The notes below the pieces were generated by a model that was given only the letters and a program-made list of their open reading frames with translations, was not told the origin of the DNA and ran no database searches. This document shows, piece after piece, positions 33,018 to 34,741 of a stretch of 34,741 nt of DNA. Each line of letters starts with the position of its first letter. Within the stretch, counting starts at the first letter, position 1. Source of the DNA: Thermomonas sp. (lineage in GTDB: Bacteria > Pseudomonadota > Gammaproteobacteria > Xanthomonadales > Xanthomonadaceae); NCBI GenBank assembly GCA_020692565.1, contig JAIMKJ010000028.1, forward strand, positions 15,807 to 50,547, read 5' to 3'. The position numbers and the translations under genes were made by a program.

Positions 33018-34741
33018 ATGACCACCCTCGCCTCCGGCTACGAACCCAAAGATTTCGAATCCCGCCTCTACGCCGAATGGGAAGCGAGCGGCGTCTTCGC
33101 GCCGCAGGGCGACGGCCCGGCCTACAGCATTTTGTTGCCGCCGCCGAACGTCACCGGCACCCTGCACATGGGCCACGCCTTCCAGCACACGCTGCAGGAC
33201 GCGCTGATCCGCTATCACCGCATGCGCGGCTACCGCACGCTGTGGCAGATGGGCACCGATCACGCCGGCATCGCCACCGAAATGGTGGTGTCGCGCAACC
33301 TGCAGATCGCCGGCGCCGGCGAGACCCGCGATTCGCTGGGCCGCGACAAGTTCATCGACAAGGTGTGGGAGTGGAAGACCCAGTCCGGCGGCACCATCGA
33401 ACGCCAGATGCGCCGCCTCGGCACCTCCGGCGACTGGACGCGCAGCGTGTTCACGATGGACGACGGCCCGTCGGCGGCGGTACTTGAAGCCTTCGTGAAG
33501 CTGTACGAAGAGAAGCTGATCTATCGCGGCCAGCGCCTCGTGAACTGGGATCCGGTGCTGAAGACCGCGATCTCCGATCTGGAAGTGGTCAGCGAAGAGG
33601 AAGACGGTTTCCTGTGGTCGATCGCGTACCCGCTGGCCGGCGGCGCCACCTACGAACACGTCGAACACGACGCAGACGGCAACGAAACCCTGCGCGAGAC
33701 CCGCGATTATCTCGTCGTCGCGACCACGCGCCCGGAAACGATGCTGGGCGACACCGCGGTGATGGTGCATCCCGAAGATGCACGCTATGCGCATCTGATC
33801 GGCAAGACTGTCGCGCTGCCGCTCTCTGATCGTGAGATCCCGATCATTGCCGATGATTATGTGGATCGTGCGTTCGGCACAGGCGTGGTGAAGGTCACGC
33901 CGGCGCATGATTTCAATGACTATGCCGTCTGGAAACGACATGTTGAGACGGGTGCTTTTGACAACATTCCATCGCGCGGACTAATCAACATCTTCACGCC
34001 GTCTGCTCGAATCCTTCACGAGATTCCTGAATCGAGATCAGACTTGGATCATCCAGCTGAGCTGGCGAAATCTCCTCTTGATGCGGTCCAAAGCGCAGTG
34101 GATAGCGTCAGCATTCGAAATCTGATGCCGGAGAAATATCACGGCCTCGACCGCTACGACGCCCGCAAAGCCGTGCTCGCCGACCTCGAAGCCGCCGAAC
34201 TGCTGGTCGAAACCAAACCACACAAGTTGCAGGTGCCTCGCGGCGACCGCACCGGCCAAGTGATCGAACCCTATCTCACCGACCAGTGGTTCGTGGCGAT
34301 GGACGAGTTCGCCAAACGCGGCCTCGAACTTGCGGAAAATGGCAGCCTGAAATTCGTGCCGCCGAACTGGATCAACACCTATCGCCACTGGATGGAAAAC
34401 ATCCAGGACTGGTGCATCAGCCGCCAGTTGTGGTGGGGTCATCGCATTCCGGCGTGGTACGACGACGCAGGCAATGTCTATGTCGCGCGCAACGAAGCGG
34501 AAGCGCTCGCCAAAGCCACCGCTGCCGCAGGAGGGGCTTCAGCCCCGAGCTCTTTCGATAACCCAACGGCCACGGGCGAAAAGCTCGCGGCTGAAGCCGC
34601 TCCTACAGCCGCTCCTACGATCAACCTGCGCCGCGACAACGATGTCCTCGAAACCTGGTTCTCCTCCGCACTCTGGCCGATCAGCACGATGGGCTGGCCG
34701 GACGAGGCGTCGATGCGCGAGCGCGGCTTCGCCGATTTCGT
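33018..34741 (+). CDS. valS: Valyl-tRNA synthetase (3' end beyond window)
   Basis: ValRS charges tRNA-Val and edits misacylated threonine. The visible 574 codons run without a stop from ATG 33018 to the window end. They include the HIGH-type motif [15 protein letters not shown], the editing (CP1) domain with [19 protein letters not shown], and the second half of the catalytic fold with [18 protein letters not shown]. Two oddities are visible. Codons in roughly 33815-34135 use many A/T third bases, unlike the flanks, and encode an expanded segment after HDFNDYAV. An in-frame palindromic repeat at 34529-34617 adds about 25-30 Ala/Pro/Ser-rich residues before [15 protein letters not shown]. The frame is kept through both, so the gene appears functional as far as visible. 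Confidence 0.95.
   Translation, partial: MTTLASGYEPKDFESRLYAEWEASGVFAPQGDGPAYSILLPPPNVTGTLHMGHAFQHTLQDALIRYHRMRGYRTLWQMGTDHAGIATEMVVSRNLQIAGAGETRDSLGRDKFIDKVWEWKTQSGGTIERQMRRLGTSGDWTRSVFTMDDGPSAAVLEAFVKLYEEKLIYRGQRLVNWDPVLKTAISDLEVVSEEEDGFLWSIAYPLAGGATYEHVEHDADGNETLRETRDYLVVATTRPETMLGDTAVMVHPEDARYAHLIGKTVALPLSDREIPIIADDYVDRAFGTGVVKVTPAHDFNDYAVWKRHVETGAFDNIPSRGLINIFTPSARILHEIPESRSDLDHPAELAKSPLDAVQSAVDSVSIRNLMPEKYHGLDRYDARKAVLADLEAAELLVETKPHKLQVPRGDRTGQVIEPYLTDQWFVAMDEFAKRGLELAENGSLKFVPPNWINTYRHWMENIQDWCISRQLWWGHRIPAWYDDAGNVYVARNEAEALAKATAAAGGASAPSSFDNPTATGEKLAAEAAPTAAPTINLRRDNDVLETWFSSALWPISTMGWPDEASMRERGFADF
34529..34617. repeat. Paired palindromic repeat inside the valS reading frame
   Basis: The left arm 34529-34557 (AGGAGGGGCTTCAGCCCCGA, then GCTCTTTCG) pairs with the right arm 34577-34604. 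Read in reverse complement, the right arm is AGGAGCGGCTTCAGCCGCGA followed by GCTTTTCG. A further GCCGCTCCTAC follows at 34608-34618. This is the GTAGGAGCGGCTTCAGCC dispersed palindrome, usually intergenic. It sits in frame within valS and encodes residues from about 505 to 534. Confidence 0.8.

Noticed and set aside
33018..34741. A possible frameshift or broken valS
   Set aside because: Codon-by-codon reading shows one open frame through the low-G+C patch and the repeat. The gene is cut only by the end of the window.

Overview
The window looks like a chromosomal stretch from a high-G+C gammaproteobacterium of the family Xanthomonadaceae (Lysobacteraceae), probably close to Lysobacter, Luteimonas or Xanthomonas. 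The evidence is the gene order lptG-lptF-pepA-holC-valS, the grouping ahpC-ahpF-oxyR, a proline iminopeptidase whose catalytic residues fall at the same numbers as in the Xanthomonas campestris enzyme (Ser110, Asp266, His294), an EIIA-HPr-EI phosphotransferase trio without a permease, and several families of short dispersed palindromes typical of this family. Species cannot be told from the sequence alone. I see no rRNA, tRNA, CRISPR array, transposase or prophage gene.

Layout. 1-3.9 kb: the tail of an unidentified gene, a cold-shock-domain/DUF1294 membrane protein, then leftward pip and prmC, and a rightward lipoprotein esterase. 4.0-10 kb: a peroxide and oxidative-damage block. It has an OxyR-type box and promoter, ahpC, ahpF, oxyR, a rubrerythrin without a rubredoxin domain, a small conserved envelope protein, and a leftward msrA. 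10.1-12.4 kb: a large leftward membrane diguanylate cyclase. 12.8-17.5 kb: glnS, a cysteine-rich lipoprotein, a guanine-deaminase-like enzyme, rlmM and an RlaP-like nucleotidyltransferase. 17.6-20.1 kb: EIIA(Man), HPr and EI, probably a regulatory PTS. 20.1-21.2 kb: a lower-G+C pocket with two small unrecognised genes flanking a multi-hairpin repeat. 21.2-27.3 kb: leftward purL, dsbC and xerD. 27.4-28.5 kb: an RDD membrane protein translationally coupled to an unknown gene. 28.5-34.7 kb: leftward lptF-lptG (LPS export) and rightward pepA-holC-valS, with valS running off the end.

Most genes are housekeeping. The less ordinary material is in the repeats and regulatory DNA. A paired palindromic repeat of the GTAGGAGCGGCTTCAGCC family lies in frame inside valS, and a separate stretch of valS has markedly different codon use. 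A block of three or four strong hairpins sits in the low-G+C pocket. Four identical or near-identical 10-bp units lie upstream of msrA. Several genes have a -10-like TAnnnT hexamer 6-7 bases before ATG, which suggests leaderless transcripts. A perfect OxyR half-site abuts the ahpC -35 region.

All coordinates were derived by reading the sequence. Functional calls rest on recognised motifs, not on database searches.
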